From NCBI RefSeq assembly GCF_014656075.1, contig NZ_BNBS01000002.1, positions 105,517 to 169,516 on the forward strand: 64,000 nucleotides of DNA, given 5' to 3'. The notes under the pieces were generated by a model. That model was given only the letters and a program-made list of their open reading frames with translations, was not told the origin of the DNA and ran no database searches. This document shows positions 12,505 to 20,979 of this stretch, in pieces. The position numbers were made by a program, and so were the translations under genes. The stretch is from Streptomyces hydrogenans. GTDB lineage: Bacteria > Actinomycetota > Actinomycetes > Streptomycetales > Streptomycetaceae. Each line of letters opens with the position of its first letter. Position 1 is the stretch's first letter.

Positions 12505-12533
12505 CTCGGGGTCCTTTCCGGTGCGGGCGGGGG

Positions 12534-13433
12534 TCAGCGGAGGGTGAGGGAGGTCTCGGCCATGACGTGGGTGAGCTTCTCGGGGTTGCGGACGTAGTAG
12601 AGGCCGCTGATCCGGCCGTCCTCGACGCGCAGCGCCATCACGCCGTCCAGCTCGCCGTCGAGGAGCACGGCGAGGGCCGGGGCGCCGTTGACGACGGTCG
12701 GCTCGGTGGTGACCGTGGCGTCGTGCTTGAGGGTGCCGCCGAGGTAGAAGCGGGTCACCCGGTCCGCGCCGACGACCGGGCGGAGCGCGGCCCGCTTGAT
12801 CCCGCCGCCGTCGCTGACGAGGACGATGTCGGGGGCGAGCAGGTCCAGGAAGTCCTGGGGGTCGCGGGTCTCCAGCGCCCGCCGGAAGGAGTCCACGACC
12901 GCCCGCGCCTCGCGGGCCGAGACCGTGGTGCGGGGGCGCCGGGCGTCGACGTGCCGACGGGCCCGGTGGGCGATCTGGCGGACGGCGGCCGGGGTCTTGT
13001 CGACGGCCGCCGCGATCTCGTCGTACCCCACCTCGAAGACCTCGCGCAGCACGAAGACGGCCCGCTCGGTCGGGGTGAGGGTCTCCAGGACCAGCATCAT
13101 CGCCATGGACACCGACTCGGTCAGCTCGACGTCCTCGGCCACGTCCGGCGTGGTCAGCAGCGGCTCGGGCAGCCACGGCCCCACGTACGCCTCGCGGCGG
13201 CGCTGCACGGTCCGGAGCCGGTTGAGCGCCTGCCGGGTGGTGATGCGGACGAGGTACGCCCGCCGGTCGCGGACCTGCTCCAGGTCGACGCCGGTCCAGC
13301 GGAGCCAGGTCTCCTGGAGGACGTCCTCGGCGTCGGCGGCCGAGCCGAGCATCTCGTAGGCCACCGTGAAGAGCAGGTTCCGGTGGGCGACGAAGCTGTC
13401 CGTCGCCGGGTCCGTGGTGTGCTCGCCGTTCAT
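12534..13433 (-). CDS. ECF41-type RNA polymerase sigma factor with SnoaL-like C-terminal domain
   Basis: 299 aa. Region 2 (FVAHRNLLFTVAYEMLGS, then AEDVLQETWLRW) and region 4 (LTPTERAVFVLREVFEVGYD, then EIAAAVDKTPAAVRQIAHRA) are those of an ECF sigma factor. A SnoaL-like domain of about 120 residues follows. It carries the two ECF41 hallmark motifs, DGGGIK and RNPEKL near the C-terminus. In this group the extension replaces an anti-sigma factor and modulates activity. ECF41 genes lie next to a carboxymuconolactone decarboxylase, oxidoreductase or epimerase gene, and the neighbouring FAD oxidoreductase fits. The start ATG is near GAGAACATC; it may also be translated by coupling from upstream. 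Confidence 0.9.
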   Translation of the reverse strand: MNGEHTTDPATDSFVAHRNLLFTVAYEMLGSAADAEDVLQETWLRWTGVDLEQVRDRRAYLVRITTRQALNRLRTVQRRREAYVGPWLPEPLLTTPDVAEDVELTESVSMAMMLVLETLTPTERAVFVLREVFEVGYDEIAAAVDKTPAAVRQIAHRARRHVDARRPRTTVSAREARAVVDSFRRALETRDPQDFLDLLAPDIVLVSDGGGIKRAALRPVVGADRVTRFYLGGTLKHDATVTTEPTVVNGAPALAVLLDGELDGVMALRVEDGRISGLYYVRNPEKLTHVMAETSLTLR

Positions 13434-13466
13434 GATGTTCTCGTCTCCCCGTTCTCGGTCCGCCGG

Positions 13467-14666
13467 TCAGGCCGCGTGCTCGGGGACGTCCGTCGTGCCG
13501 ACCGCGCGCTCCCGCAGCAGCCGCGGCCGGTGCCCGCCGTCCTTGGGCCAGGAGTGCGCGCCGGGCTCGCGGGCCTCTTCCGTCAGGTGCTTGACGCTGA
13601 GCGTGCAGGCCAGCTCCTTGAGCTTCGCCCCCGCACGCCCGCCGACGTAGATTCGCATCGCCCGGTCGTCCTTGTGCGCGATCTGGAAAATCGCCGTCCG
13701 GCGGCCGAAGCTGAGGCACATCGCGTTGAAGGACATGTCCACCGGCTCGGGTCGGACGCCCGCGAGCCGGGCCAGCACCGTGTCGGCGGCGTGCGCGCCG
13801 AGGCAGCCGGCGACGTAGGCGCTCATCCGGAAGGGCAGGTCCGAGGGGGCCGAGCAGTCCCCGGCCGCGACGATCCGCTCGTCGTCGACGCTGGTGAGGG
13901 TCTCGTCGGTGAGCAGGCGCCCCTCGGCGTCGGTGCTCAGTCCGCTGCGGGCGGCCAGGTCCGGGACGCCGAAGCCTGCGGTCCAGACGGTGAGGCCGCC
14001 GTCGACCGTGCGGCCGTCGGCCAGGCGGACGGCCCGTGCCGTCACCTCGGTCACCTTGGTGCCGGGGCCGTCGAGCACGGTCACGCCGAGCGCCGCGAAC
14101 CGCCGGGCGGCCGAGCGCCGCGCCCTCGGGTGCAGATAGGGGCCGAGGACCCCGCCGCAGACCAGCGTCACCGGACGGCCGCCCTCGGCGAGCTCGGCGG
14201 CGGTCTCGATCCCGGTCGGGCCGGCGCCGACGACCGTGACCGGGACTCCGGCGGGCAGGGCGGCGACGGCGGTCTTCAGCCGCTCGGCCGACTCCAGCTC
14301 GGCGACCTGGTGGGCGTGCTCGGCCACGCCGGGGACCGCCGGCCGGGCGCCGGTGGAGCCGACCGCGTAGACCAGGCGGTCGTAGCCGACCGAGGCACCC
14401 GACTCCAGGACGACCACGCGCGCGTGGACGTCGATCCGGGCCACCGAGTCGACCACCAGCCGGACGCGGTCCGCCAGCACCTCCTCGTACCGGACGGTCC
14501 CGGAGTGGCTGCCGCCGACCACCTGGTGGAGGCGGAGGCGGGGGACGAACGACGGACGGGGGTTGACCACCGTCACGGTCACGTCGTCGCGCGCGGTGAG
14601 CCGGTTGGCCGCCATCACGCCCGCGTACCCGCCGCCGATCACGACCACCTCGGTGTTCCCGCCCAT
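13467..14666 (-). CDS. FAD-dependent pyridine nucleotide-disulfide oxidoreductase (NDH-2-like)
   Basis: 399 aa. The N-terminal dinucleotide-binding motif is VVVIGGGYAGVMAANRL (residues 7-23). A second NAD(P)-binding fold is VTVVGAGPTGIETAAELAEG (about 145-164). The FAD-contacting IVAAGDCSAP is near residue 268. The protein lacks a CxxC redox disulfide, which places it with type II NADH dehydrogenase or ferredoxin reductase-like enzymes. It is the first gene of the unit with the ECF41 sigma factor (33 bp apart) and is the expected target of that sigma factor. The electron acceptor is not known. Confidence 0.9.
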   Translation of the reverse strand: MGGNTEVVVIGGGYAGVMAANRLTARDDVTVTVVNPRPSFVPRLRLHQVVGGSHSGTVRYEEVLADRVRLVVDSVARIDVHARVVVLESGASVGYDRLVYAVGSTGARPAVPGVAEHAHQVAELESAERLKTAVAALPAGVPVTVVGAGPTGIETAAELAEGGRPVTLVCGGVLGPYLHPRARRSAARRFAALGVTVLDGPGTKVTEVTARAVRLADGRTVDGGLTVWTAGFGVPDLAARSGLSTDAEGRLLTDETLTSVDDERIVAAGDCSAPSDLPFRMSAYVAGCLGAHAADTVLARLAGVRPEPVDMSFNAMCLSFGRRTAIFQIAHKDDRAMRIYVGGRAGAKLKELACTLSVKHLTEEAREPGAHSWPKDGGHRPRLLRERAVGTTDVPEHAA

Positions 14667-14715
14667 GGTGTCTCTCCCTCGTCCCGGACCGTCCCCTTCA
14701 GGGGGTCGACCTCAA

Positions 14716-14742
14716 GACACCGGGAGGGCGTCGACTGTGACG
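14716..14742 (-). promoter_or_regulatory. Candidate ECF41 promoter before the FAD oxidoreductase
   Basis: On the minus strand, CGTCACA (14736-14742), 16 bp, TGTC (14716-14719). The reported ECF41 motif is TGTCACA, about 16 bp, CGTC. Each element differs by one base. It ends 50 bp before the ATG. Confidence 0.45.
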
Positions 14743-14847
14743 TCATGTGACGCGGATCACTCGATCATCGAGGGGATCCGGGGCATGCGCCTGCTGCGTG
14801 CCGGACCGTCAGACGGTTGTTGAGTTCTGAATCACGAGGATTGCACC

Positions 14848-14876
14848 TTGTGAGTGATCTTTGAGCTTCCTAAGGT
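14848..14876 (+). promoter_or_regulatory. Candidate housekeeping promoter of the acyltransferase gene
   Basis: TTGTGA (14848-14853), 17 bp, TAAGGT (14871-14876). Start of transcription would fall near 14883, which excludes the earlier TTG start at 14861. Confidence 0.5.
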
Positions 14877-14920
14877 CGGCTCCGCGCCGTCGCCACCCGC
14901 CCCGAGGTGGCGCGAAGGCG

Positions 14921-16078
14921 ATGTCGAGGTGGGGGTCTTCCCGAGTGTCGAACCTGGTGCAGTCCGCGGACCGGACAGCGAGCCAGGCGCCGCCGTCCGT
15001 CACGGCCGCGGCCCCGTCGCCCGCCCCGCCGGCCTCCCCGTCGCCCGCCCCGCGCAAGCGGGGGCGGCTGTACGTCCTCGACGGGCTCCGCCTCGGCGCC
15101 GCGCTCATGGTCGTCGCCTACCACTACACGGCGCTGGGCTCCGCGGCCTGGAACCGGCCCGCCTGGGAGGTCTTCCCCGAGGTCTCCCGCTTCTCGTCGT
15201 ACGGCTACCTCGGCGTCCAGTTCTTCTTCGTGATCAGCGGCTTCGTCATCTGCATGAGCGCCTGGGGCCGGCCGCTGAAGGCGTTCTTCGTCTCCCGCGT
15301 GGTGCGGCTCTACCCGGCCTACTGGTTCGCGGTCCTCGCGACCACGGTCACCCTCGCCCTGATCCCGGGCGAGCGGGAGCGGCTCCCCGGGTACGACGTC
15401 CTCACCAACCTGACCATGCTCCAGGAGCCGCTCGGGGTCCGGCCCGTCGACGCGGTCTACTGGACGCTCTTCGCGGAGATCCGCTTCTACCTGCTCTTCG
15501 CCGTCCTGGTCCGGATCGGGCTCACCTACCAGCGGGTGGTCCTCTTCTGCTGCGCCTGGGGCGCGGCCTCGCTGCTCGTGGCCGAGGCCGGTCCCGGGCC
15601 GCTGCGGATGCTGGTCATGCCCGAGCACAGCTGGTTCTTCATCGCCGGCATGGCGTTCTACCTGATGTACCGCTTCCGACCGAACCTGCTGCTCTTCGGC
15701 ATCGTCGGCTTCTCCTTCTGCGCCTCCCTCGCGGCCACCGTGGAGAACTTCGAGCACCTCACCCACCCCGGGGCGCAGGCCCGCTGGCCGGTGATCGCGG
15801 TCCTCGCCGTCATCTTCGGCCTCATGGCGCTGATCGCGACCGGGAAGCTGTCCGGGGTCCAGTGGCGGTGGCTGCCGGTCGCGGGGGCGCTGACGTATCC
15901 CCTCTACCTGCTGCACGAGTTCATCGGCTGGGAGATCTTCGGCCACTTCTCGGCCCGGGGCGTCCAGCCGTGGGTCCTCGTCGGGGCGACGACGGCCGGG
16001 ATGCTGGTGCTCTCGTACCTGGTGTACCGCCTGGTCGAGACCCCGCTCAGCGGGTACCTCAAGCGCCGGCTGAGCTAG
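14921..16078 (+). CDS. Acyltransferase family 3 membrane protein
   Basis: 385 aa from ATG 14921; GTG 14945 is an alternative start. After a Ser/Ala/Pro-rich cytoplasmic tail and basic RKRGRLYVLDGLR, it has about ten membrane helices with Acyl_transf_3 hallmarks: the catalytic-type His in VVAYHYTALG, the GYLGVQFFFVISGFVI segment, FFVSRVVRLYPAYW and a C-terminal LTYPLYLLHEF helix. Such OafA-like enzymes transfer acyl groups to carbohydrates or cell-envelope molecules. The substrate cannot be deduced from context. A terminator-like hairpin follows the stop. Confidence 0.88.
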   Translation: MSRWGSSRVSNLVQSADRTASQAPPSVTAAAPSPAPPASPSPAPRKRGRLYVLDGLRLGAALMVVAYHYTALGSAAWNRPAWEVFPEVSRFSSYGYLGVQFFFVISGFVICMSAWGRPLKAFFVSRVVRLYPAYWFAVLATTVTLALIPGERERLPGYDVLTNLTMLQEPLGVRPVDAVYWTLFAEIRFYLLFAVLVRIGLTYQRVVLFCCAWGAASLLVAEAGPGPLRMLVMPEHSWFFIAGMAFYLMYRFRPNLLLFGIVGFSFCASLAATVENFEHLTHPGAQARWPVIAVLAVIFGLMALIATGKLSGVQWRWLPVAGALTYPLYLLHEFIGWEIFGHFSARGVQPWVLVGATTAGMLVLSYLVYRLVETPLSGYLKRRLS

Positions 16079-16083
16079 GGGCG

Positions 16084-16107
16084 CCGTCCGGGCGTTGACC
16101 CGGACGG
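16084..16107 (+). terminator. Terminator after the acyltransferase gene
   Basis: CCGTCCGGG / CCCGGACGG, 9-bp perfect stem with a 6-nt loop, 5 bp after the stop codon. No T tract, as is common in Streptomyces. Confidence 0.6.
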
Positions 16108-16281
16108 GTGGTGTTGATCGGAAGAACTGCGCGGTCGCGGCGTCGCTCCGCCGGATCCCGGTGTGCGTACACATCATGAGAAAGGTATGTAAAGCGCGCA
16201 ACTCGGACGAAGCCGTTCGAGAAGTGCGGGGATCCCTTTCCGTACGCACCCGTCGAGCCGCACTCCCGAAAGTGAGGGGCC

Positions 16282-16650
16282 ATGGCCACCGCCAAGGTCA
16301 AGCAGTTCTGGACCGCCTTCATCTCCGTCCTCTTCGCCCTGTTCGCCTCCGTCGGCCTGGCGGCCCCCGCCGCCGCCCACGGCCAGGCCCCCGTGACCCA
16401 GCCGGAGGAGCCGGCCGCGCCCCTCGCCCGTACGACCGGGGAGCGCGCCGCCACCGTCGTGGCACAGAGGCAGGCGGAGCCGTGGGCGCCCGTCCGCCGC
16501 GGCTCGCTGCCGCCCACGATCAAGCAGCGCATCGGCGCCGAGGCGCACGGTTCCTCGCCCGCCTCCCGCTCCCTCCGCGCCGCCACGACGACGCCGCTCG
16601 CGAGCGACCCGGCCGCGCTGACGCGGCTCGCGCTCGCGACGGCCGCCTAG
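16282..16650 (+). CDS. Small secreted protein (DUF6344-like)
   Basis: 122 aa, GTGAGGGGCC before the ATG. Signal peptide or single N-terminal helix at about residues 9-34 (FWTAFISVLFALFASVGLAAPAAA), likely cut after an A-x-A site. The mature part is short, Ala/Pro/Arg-rich and low in complexity, with SLPPTIKQRIGAEAHGSSP as its most structured segment. That pattern recalls the DUF6344 proteins of Streptomyces, an identification made from memory. Function unknown. Convergent with the DUF5324 gene. Confidence 0.7.
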   Translation: MATAKVKQFWTAFISVLFALFASVGLAAPAAAHGQAPVTQPEEPAAPLARTTGERAATVVAQRQAEPWAPVRRGSLPPTIKQRIGAEAHGSSPASRSLRAATTTPLASDPAALTRLALATAA

Positions 16651-16707
16651 GGTGCGGGGAGAGAGCATGACGCCTCCCACCCCGCACCCCGCCCCGCCCG
16701 TCACGGA

Positions 16708-16800
16708 CCACCGGACGAACGGACCGGACGGCCCGCTCCAGGGGAACGGACCGAACGGACCGGACGAGACCACCGGGTCGGACGGACCGGAGGACGGCTC
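16708..16800. repeat. Degenerate GGACCGGAC-type short repeats
   Basis: The 168-bp convergent gap holds about eight imperfect copies of a 6-9 bp GGACCG or GGACCGGAC unit. In the + frame it reads NGPDGP-like repeats without a start signal. Likely a low-complexity spacer. Confidence 0.5.
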
Positions 16801-16818
16801 GAACGGGCCTGCCCCGGG

Positions 16819-17574
16819 TCAGCGGCGGTCGTCGGGCTCCGTGGGCTCGGTCTCCGGCACCGGCTCGATCCCGGCCGTGCTCCCGTTCCCGGTCTCGGCC
16901 TCCACGACGCCCCGGGACTCCTCGACCACCCGCGTACCGGCCTCGGACTGAACGCCCGGGACGCCCGACGCGGACGGCATGCCCGAGCCCTCGTCCATCT
17001 CCGTGGGCGCCGGCGGCTCGACCAGCCAGTCCGGGTTGGCCTGCCTGTCCCACCACTTCCAGGCGGCGAACGCGCCGCCGACCAGCAGCCCGAGCACGGC
17101 GAGACCCTTGACGAGACGCCCGGCCCTGGCCCGGCGCTCCTGCTTCCTCACGATCTTCCGGACGTCGTCCGGCGTCACCTGACCGCGCAGCGCGGCCCAG
17201 GCGGCAGTGGAACGCGACCCGGCCTCCCCCAGGACGGGACCGGTCGCGGCGACCGCGTGCTCGACACGCGGAACGGTGTAGTTGGCCACCTGATGGGCGA
17301 CCGAGCGGGTCCGAGCCGCAGCGCGATGCGCGGCGTCGTCGACCCGCGGCGGCACGTGCGGTGCCACGTACGCCGCGTACTGCACACGCGCCTGCGCGCG
17401 TGCCTGCCGAGCGGCACTCGACACCTTGGGTGCGAGACGCGCCCGCGCCTCGTGCGCATAGTGCGCGGCCTGGTCCTTGGCCGTGCCGGCGTACGGCGCC
17501 ACCACGTCCGCGGCGTGCAGGACGCTTTCCTTCGCCGAATCCGTAGCGGCGCGCACGCTGTCCATGCGAGTCAC
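16819..17574 (-). CDS. DUF5324 family protein
   Basis: 251 aa from GTG 17574, with GAGGAGGAGG 5 bp upstream. The N-terminal 130 residues are a long Ala-rich amphipathic helix with many Tyr, His and Arg (TAKDQAAHYAHEARARLAP), similar in texture to apolipoprotein-like or stress-related helical repeats. One membrane helix follows at about residues 160-178 (GLAVLGLLVGGAFAAW), then an acidic Pro/Glu/Gly-rich tail. This plan is that of DUF5324, a streptomycete family with unknown role near the cyclophilin gene. Divergent from that gene. Confidence 0.85.
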   Translation of the reverse strand: MTRMDSVRAATDSAKESVLHAADVVAPYAGTAKDQAAHYAHEARARLAPKVSSAARQARAQARVQYAAYVAPHVPPRVDDAAHRAAARTRSVAHQVANYTVPRVEHAVAATGPVLGEAGSRSTAAWAALRGQVTPDDVRKIVRKQERRARAGRLVKGLAVLGLLVGGAFAAWKWWDRQANPDWLVEPPAPTEMDEGSGMPSASGVPGVQSEAGTRVVEESRGVVEAETGNGSTAGIEPVPETEPTEPDDRR

Positions 17575-17808
17575 GGGTTCCTCCTCCTCGGTGGCGAGCG
17601 ATGTCGGTTTTTCACCTTTCCATCCTTTTCGGCATCATGCCTGCCGGAACGAAGTCCGGCATGCGGGGCTGGCATCCGGGGCATGCGGGGGACGCGGGCG
17701 GGCCGTTCGGGGCCGGTCCGGCATGCGAGGATCGACTCGCCAGGGCCGCGGACGCGTGAGGCGATCCGTTCCGCGGTGTGACGCACGACCAGGGAGGGAT
17801 GGCGGACC

Positions 17809-18333
17809 GTGGCCATGCCGTACGCGATCCTCAAGACCAGCGCGGGCGACATCGAGGTGCGCCTGCTGCCGTTCCACGCGCCGAAGACGGTGCGGAACTT
17901 CACCGAGCTCGCCTCGGGCGGCCGCGAGTGGACCCATCCGGGCACCGGGGAGGTCTCCAGCGGCCCCCTCTACGACGGCACGGTCTTCCACCGGGTCATC
18001 GGCGACTTCATGATCCAGGGCGGCGACCCGCTGGGCACCGGCACGGGCGGCCCCGGGTACGAGTTCCCGGACGAGTTCCACCCCGAGCTGTGGTTCGACC
18101 GGCCGTACCTGCTGGCGATGGCCAACGCCGGGCCGGGCACCAACGGCTCGCAGTTCTTCATCACGGTCGGCCCCGCGACCTGGCTCAACCGCAAGCACAC
18201 CATCTTCGGCGAGGTCGTGGACGCGAAGAGCCGGGCCGTCGTGGACGCCATCGCGAAGGTCCCCACCGACGCGCAGACCCAGCGGCCGCTGACGGACGTC
18301 GTGGTCGAGTCCGTGGTGATCGAGCAGCGCTGA
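17809..18333 (+). CDS. Cyclophilin-type peptidyl-prolyl cis-trans isomerase
   Basis: 174 aa cytoplasmic cyclophilin. Motifs: GDIEVRLLPFHAPKTVRNF, the active-site FHRVIGDFMIQGGDP (Arg, Phe, Met, Gln) and NGSQFFITVGPATWLNRKHTIFG in two parts. The aromatic drug-contacting residue is Trp in TWLN. GTG 17809 follows GGGAGGG at 10 bp; the ATG two codons later would give nearly the same protein. The rhomboid gene starts 23 bp after the stop, so the two are probably one operon. Accelerates proline isomerisation in folding. Confidence 0.95.
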   Translation: MAMPYAILKTSAGDIEVRLLPFHAPKTVRNFTELASGGREWTHPGTGEVSSGPLYDGTVFHRVIGDFMIQGGDPLGTGTGGPGYEFPDEFHPELWFDRPYLLAMANAGPGTNGSQFFITVGPATWLNRKHTIFGEVVDAKSRAVVDAIAKVPTDAQTQRPLTDVVVESVVIEQR

Positions 18334-18356
18334 CCGGGAAGGACGGGACCCCGCGC

Positions 18357-19223
18357 ATGGACACCCAGTCCGGACCGCCGCACTGCTACCGCCATCCCGG
18401 CACCGAGACGGGCATCCGCTGCACCCGCTGCGAGAAGCCCATCTGCCCGGAGTGCATGATCTCCGCCTCCGTCGGCTTCCAGTGCCCCGACTGCGTCCGC
18501 AGCGGCTCGGGCACCGGGCACGCGGCCGACGCCAACCAGGCCAGGACGCTCGCGGGCGGCCGGGTCAGGACCGACGACCGGCTGGTGACCAAGGTCCTCA
18601 TCGGGATCTGCGTCCTGGTCTACGGCCTGGTGCTGATCCTCGGCGACCGGTTCGTCGACGAGCTCGTGCTGATCGGGTACGCGTTCAACCCGCTGCTCGG
18701 GGAGGTCGTCGGGGTCGCGGACGGCGAGTGGTACCGGCTGCTCACCGCCACGGTCCTGCACCAGGAGCCGTGGCACATCCTCTTCAACCTGATCGGCCTG
18801 TGGGTGATCGGCGGGATCGTCGAGCCCGAGCTGGGCCGGTCCCGGTACGCGCTGCTGTGCCTGCTTTCCGGCCTCTCCGGCTCGGTCCTCGCCTATGTGG
18901 TCGCCGCCCCGAACCAGCCCTCGCTGGGCGCCTCGGGGATCGTCTACGGCCTCATCGGCGCCTGGGTGGTGCTGGCCCGCCGGCGGCGTCACGACATGCG
19001 GCCGGTGGTCCTCTTCGTGGCGCTCTCCCTGCTGATGACGTTCACCCGTCCGGGGATCTCCTGGGAGGCGCACGTCGGTGGACTGGTGGCCGGAGTGCTG
19101 GTGACGTACGCGCTCGTGCAGGCGCCCCGGTCCCGTCGGGAGCTGATCCAGTACGGCGCCTGTGGACTGCTGCTGCTGATCGACGTGGGGGTCGTGACGG
19201 CCCGGACCTTCGCGCTCACCTGA
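18357..19223 (+). CDS. Rhomboid family intramembrane serine protease
   Basis: 288 aa from ATG 18357. The N-terminus carries a B-box-like zinc motif (CYRHPGTETGIRCTRCEKP, then CPECM and CPDC). A membrane domain of six or seven helices has the catalytic Ser193 in LGASGIVYG and His239 in WEAHVGG. The L1 segment HILFNLIGLWVIG is also typical. It cleaves membrane proteins within the bilayer; the substrates are not known in Streptomyces. Downstream of the cyclophilin gene. The DnaA-box cluster begins 12 bp after the stop. Confidence 0.95.
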   Translation: MDTQSGPPHCYRHPGTETGIRCTRCEKPICPECMISASVGFQCPDCVRSGSGTGHAADANQARTLAGGRVRTDDRLVTKVLIGICVLVYGLVLILGDRFVDELVLIGYAFNPLLGEVVGVADGEWYRLLTATVLHQEPWHILFNLIGLWVIGGIVEPELGRSRYALLCLLSGLSGSVLAYVVAAPNQPSLGASGIVYGLIGAWVVLARRRRHDMRPVVLFVALSLLMTFTRPGISWEAHVGGLVAGVLVTYALVQAPRSRRELIQYGACGLLLLIDVGVVTARTFALT

Positions 19224-19234
19224 GCGCGAACGGC

Positions 19235-19470
19235 TGTGGACGAGCTGGGGACGTGAGCTTTCCCCAAAGTTATCCACAGTGTGTGGCGAGTTCTCCCCAC
19301 CCTGCGGGGCATGACCGAGCCCCCTGCCTCTGACCTGGGATTTCTCCCGGGAGGCAGGGGGCTCCAGCCCGCTGTGGACAAGTGATCGCAGTCATACCGG
19401 CGTCAATCCGGCGTGGGTTATCCACAGATCTTCGTAAGTTATCCAGTGCTGTGCACAACGCTGTGGATAA
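19235..19470. promoter_or_regulatory. Cluster of DnaA boxes between the rhomboid and crgA genes
   Basis: Four perfect 9-mers: TTATCCACA at 19270-19278 and 19418-19426, TGTGGACAA at 19373-19381, TGTGGATAA at 19462-19470. Weaker sites: TGTGGACGA 19235-19243, TTATCCAGT 19439-19447, TGTGCACAA 19450-19458. Both orientations occur. The streptomycete DnaA box is TTGTCCACA or close to it. The stretch is notably less GC-rich than its surroundings. It lies about 19 kb from oriC, so DnaA titration or a secondary regulatory locus is plausible. I recall a DnaA-box cluster named H69 in S. coelicolor near this point, which may be equivalent. Confidence 0.85.
19317..19364. terminator. Terminator hairpin within the DnaA-box cluster
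   Basis: 14-bp perfect stem (GAGCCCCCTGCCTC 19317-19330 with 19351-19364) and a 20-nt loop. Lies between the rhomboid gene and the convergent crgA gene, so it could serve both. Confidence 0.75.
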
Positions 19471-19526
19471 ACTCTGGGGTGAGCTTGACGGCAGACGGGC
19501 GGACCCGCTAAGCGCCGCTAAGACGC

Positions 19527-19781
19527 TCACTTCCACTGTGTGGAGACACCGAACCCGGCGGCGATGAAACCGAAGCCGACCACGATGTTCCAGTTCCGGA
19601 TCGACTCGATCGGAAGCGAACCGTCGGTGACGTAGAAGACCACGATCCACACCAGACCGATGGCGAACAGGGCCAGCATCACCGGGGCGACCCAGCTGCG
19701 GTTCGTCAGCTTGATGTTGGTGGCCTGCTTCGCCGGCGGGGGCGTGTAGTCGGCCTTCTTGCGGATCCGTGACTTCGGCAC
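19527..19781 (-). CDS. crgA: Cell division protein CrgA
   Basis: 84 aa from GTG, with CAGGAGAGT upstream. Basic N-terminus ([16 protein letters not shown]) and two membrane helices: [20 protein letters not shown] (about residues 29-48) and [20 protein letters not shown] (about 64-83). CrgA is the small FtsZ/FtsI-interacting protein that coordinates growth and septation in actinobacteria. In Streptomyces it affects the timing of sporulation septation. Length and position (before the DUF881 gene, near the pknB operon) match the family. Convergent with the rhomboid gene across the DnaA-box cluster. Confidence 0.97.
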   Translation of the reverse strand: MPKSRIRKKADYTPPPAKQATNIKLTNRSWVAPVMLALFAIGLVWIVVFYVTDGSLPIESIRNWNIVVGFGFIAAGFGVSTQWK

Positions 19782-19921
19782 GAGGGACTCTCCTGTCGAT
19801 GCGCTGCGTGACCGCGCAGGGAACTGTGGCTGTCGCCGGGATGTGACGTAGCAGGTCGACTGCGCCCCCCGGGCGTCCGTTAGCGTAGTGGTTCCGCGGC
19901 GCAGAAGGGGATCAGGGTACG

Positions 19922-20701
19922 TTGAGCAATTCCGCCGGCACTCCGGGCGAACCCCCCGCCGGACCGGGCAAGGCCACTCGCTGGCGCCCCGTCCGGCTCC
20001 TCACCCTCGCCGTCTTCGCCCTCGCGGGACTGCTCTTCGTGACCAGCTTCAACACCGCGAAGGGCACCAACATCCGCACGGACGCCTCCCTGCTGAGGCT
20101 CTCCGACCTCATCGAGGAACGCAGCCACAAGAACGCCGGCCTCGACGAGTCCACCGCCGCCCTGCGCGGCGAGGTCGACACCCTCGCGGCCCGCGACGAC
20201 GGCTCGACGGCCGCCGAGGACCGCCGGCTGAAGGCCCTGGAGACCGCCGCCGGCACCACCGAGATCTCCGGCCCCGGCCTCACCGTCACCCTGAACGACG
20301 CCCCGCCCGGAGCCCAGGCCGCGCCCGGCTACCCGGAGCCGCAGGCCAACGACCTGGTCATCCACCAGCAGGACCTCCAGGCCGTCGTCAACGCCCTCTG
20401 GGAGGGCGGCGCCGAGGGCATCAGGGTCATGGACCAGCGGCTCATCTCCACCAGCGCCGTCCGCTGCGTCGGCAACACCCTGATCCTCCAGGGCCGCGTC
20501 TACTCGCCCCCCTACAAGATCACCGCCATCGGTGACCGGGGGAAGCTCGACAAGGCCCTCGCCGACTCCCCGGCGCTCCAGAACTACCAGCTGTACGTGA
20601 AGGCCTACGGGCTCGGCTGGAAGGTCGACGACCACAAGGACGTGACCCTGCCCGGCTACACCGGCGCGGTCGACCTCCACCACGCCAGGCCCGCCGCGTA
20701 G
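19922..20701 (+). CDS. DUF881 family membrane-anchored protein
   Basis: 259 aa from TTG 19922, with AGAAGGGG some 10 bp upstream. One N-terminal helix ([20 protein letters not shown], about residues 25-44) places the rest outside. A coiled-coil-like region ([19 protein letters not shown]) precedes the DUF881 fold with [32 protein letters not shown] and [16 protein letters not shown]881 proteins lie beside division genes in actinobacteria and firmicutes; their role is unknown. Probably co-transcribed with the small membrane protein gene, pabA and the sortase genes. Confidence 0.92.
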   Translation: MSNSAGTPGEPPAGPGKATRWRPVRLLTLAVFALAGLLFVTSFNTAKGTNIRTDASLLRLSDLIEERSHKNAGLDESTAALRGEVDTLAARDDGSTAAEDRRLKALETAAGTTEISGPGLTVTLNDAPPGAQAAPGYPEPQANDLVIHQQDLQAVVNALWEGGAEGIRVMDQRLISTSAVRCVGNTLILQGRVYSPPYKITAIGDRGKLDKALADSPALQNYQLYVKAYGLGWKVDDHKDVTLPGYTGAVDLHHARPAA

Positions 20702-20729
20702 CCCGGCCGCGCGGGCCGTCCGCGGGTCC

Positions 20730-20738
20730 TCGTCCACA
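20730..20738. promoter_or_regulatory. Single DnaA-box-like 9-mer
   Basis: TCGTCCACA, one base from the preferred TTGTCCACA, 29 bp after the DUF881 gene stop. Outside the main cluster. Confidence 0.4.
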
Positions 20739-20817
20739 GGGTTCGGACAGCTTCCCCCCGACGGAGCCCCCGACCCGTACTCTGGTGCCCGTAACGAACG
20801 GAAGGGGCGACGACGTC

Positions 20818-20979
20818 ATGTACGGCTGGATCTGGCGGCATCTGCCGGGGAACGCGTTCGTGCGGGCGCTGATCTCCCTCGCACTGGTCCTCGGGACCGT
20901 CTACGTCCTCTTCCAGTACGTGTTCCCCTGGGCGGAGCCGCTGCTTCCGTTCAACGATGTGACGGTGGACGGCCAGTGA
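20818..20979 (+). CDS. Small membrane protein, 53 aa
   Basis: 53 aa from ATG 20818, with GGAAGGGG 10 bp upstream. One membrane helix (FVRALISLALVLGTVYVLFQYVF in two pieces, about residues 13-35), then PWAEPLLPFNDVTVDGQ. Its TGA overlaps the GTG of the next gene by 4 bp, so translation is coupled. Conserved position in Streptomyces between the DUF881 gene and the pabA-type gene, as I recall. Function unknown. Confidence 0.85.
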   Translation: MYGWIWRHLPGNAFVRALISLALVLGTVYVLFQYVFPWAEPLLPFNDVTVDGQ

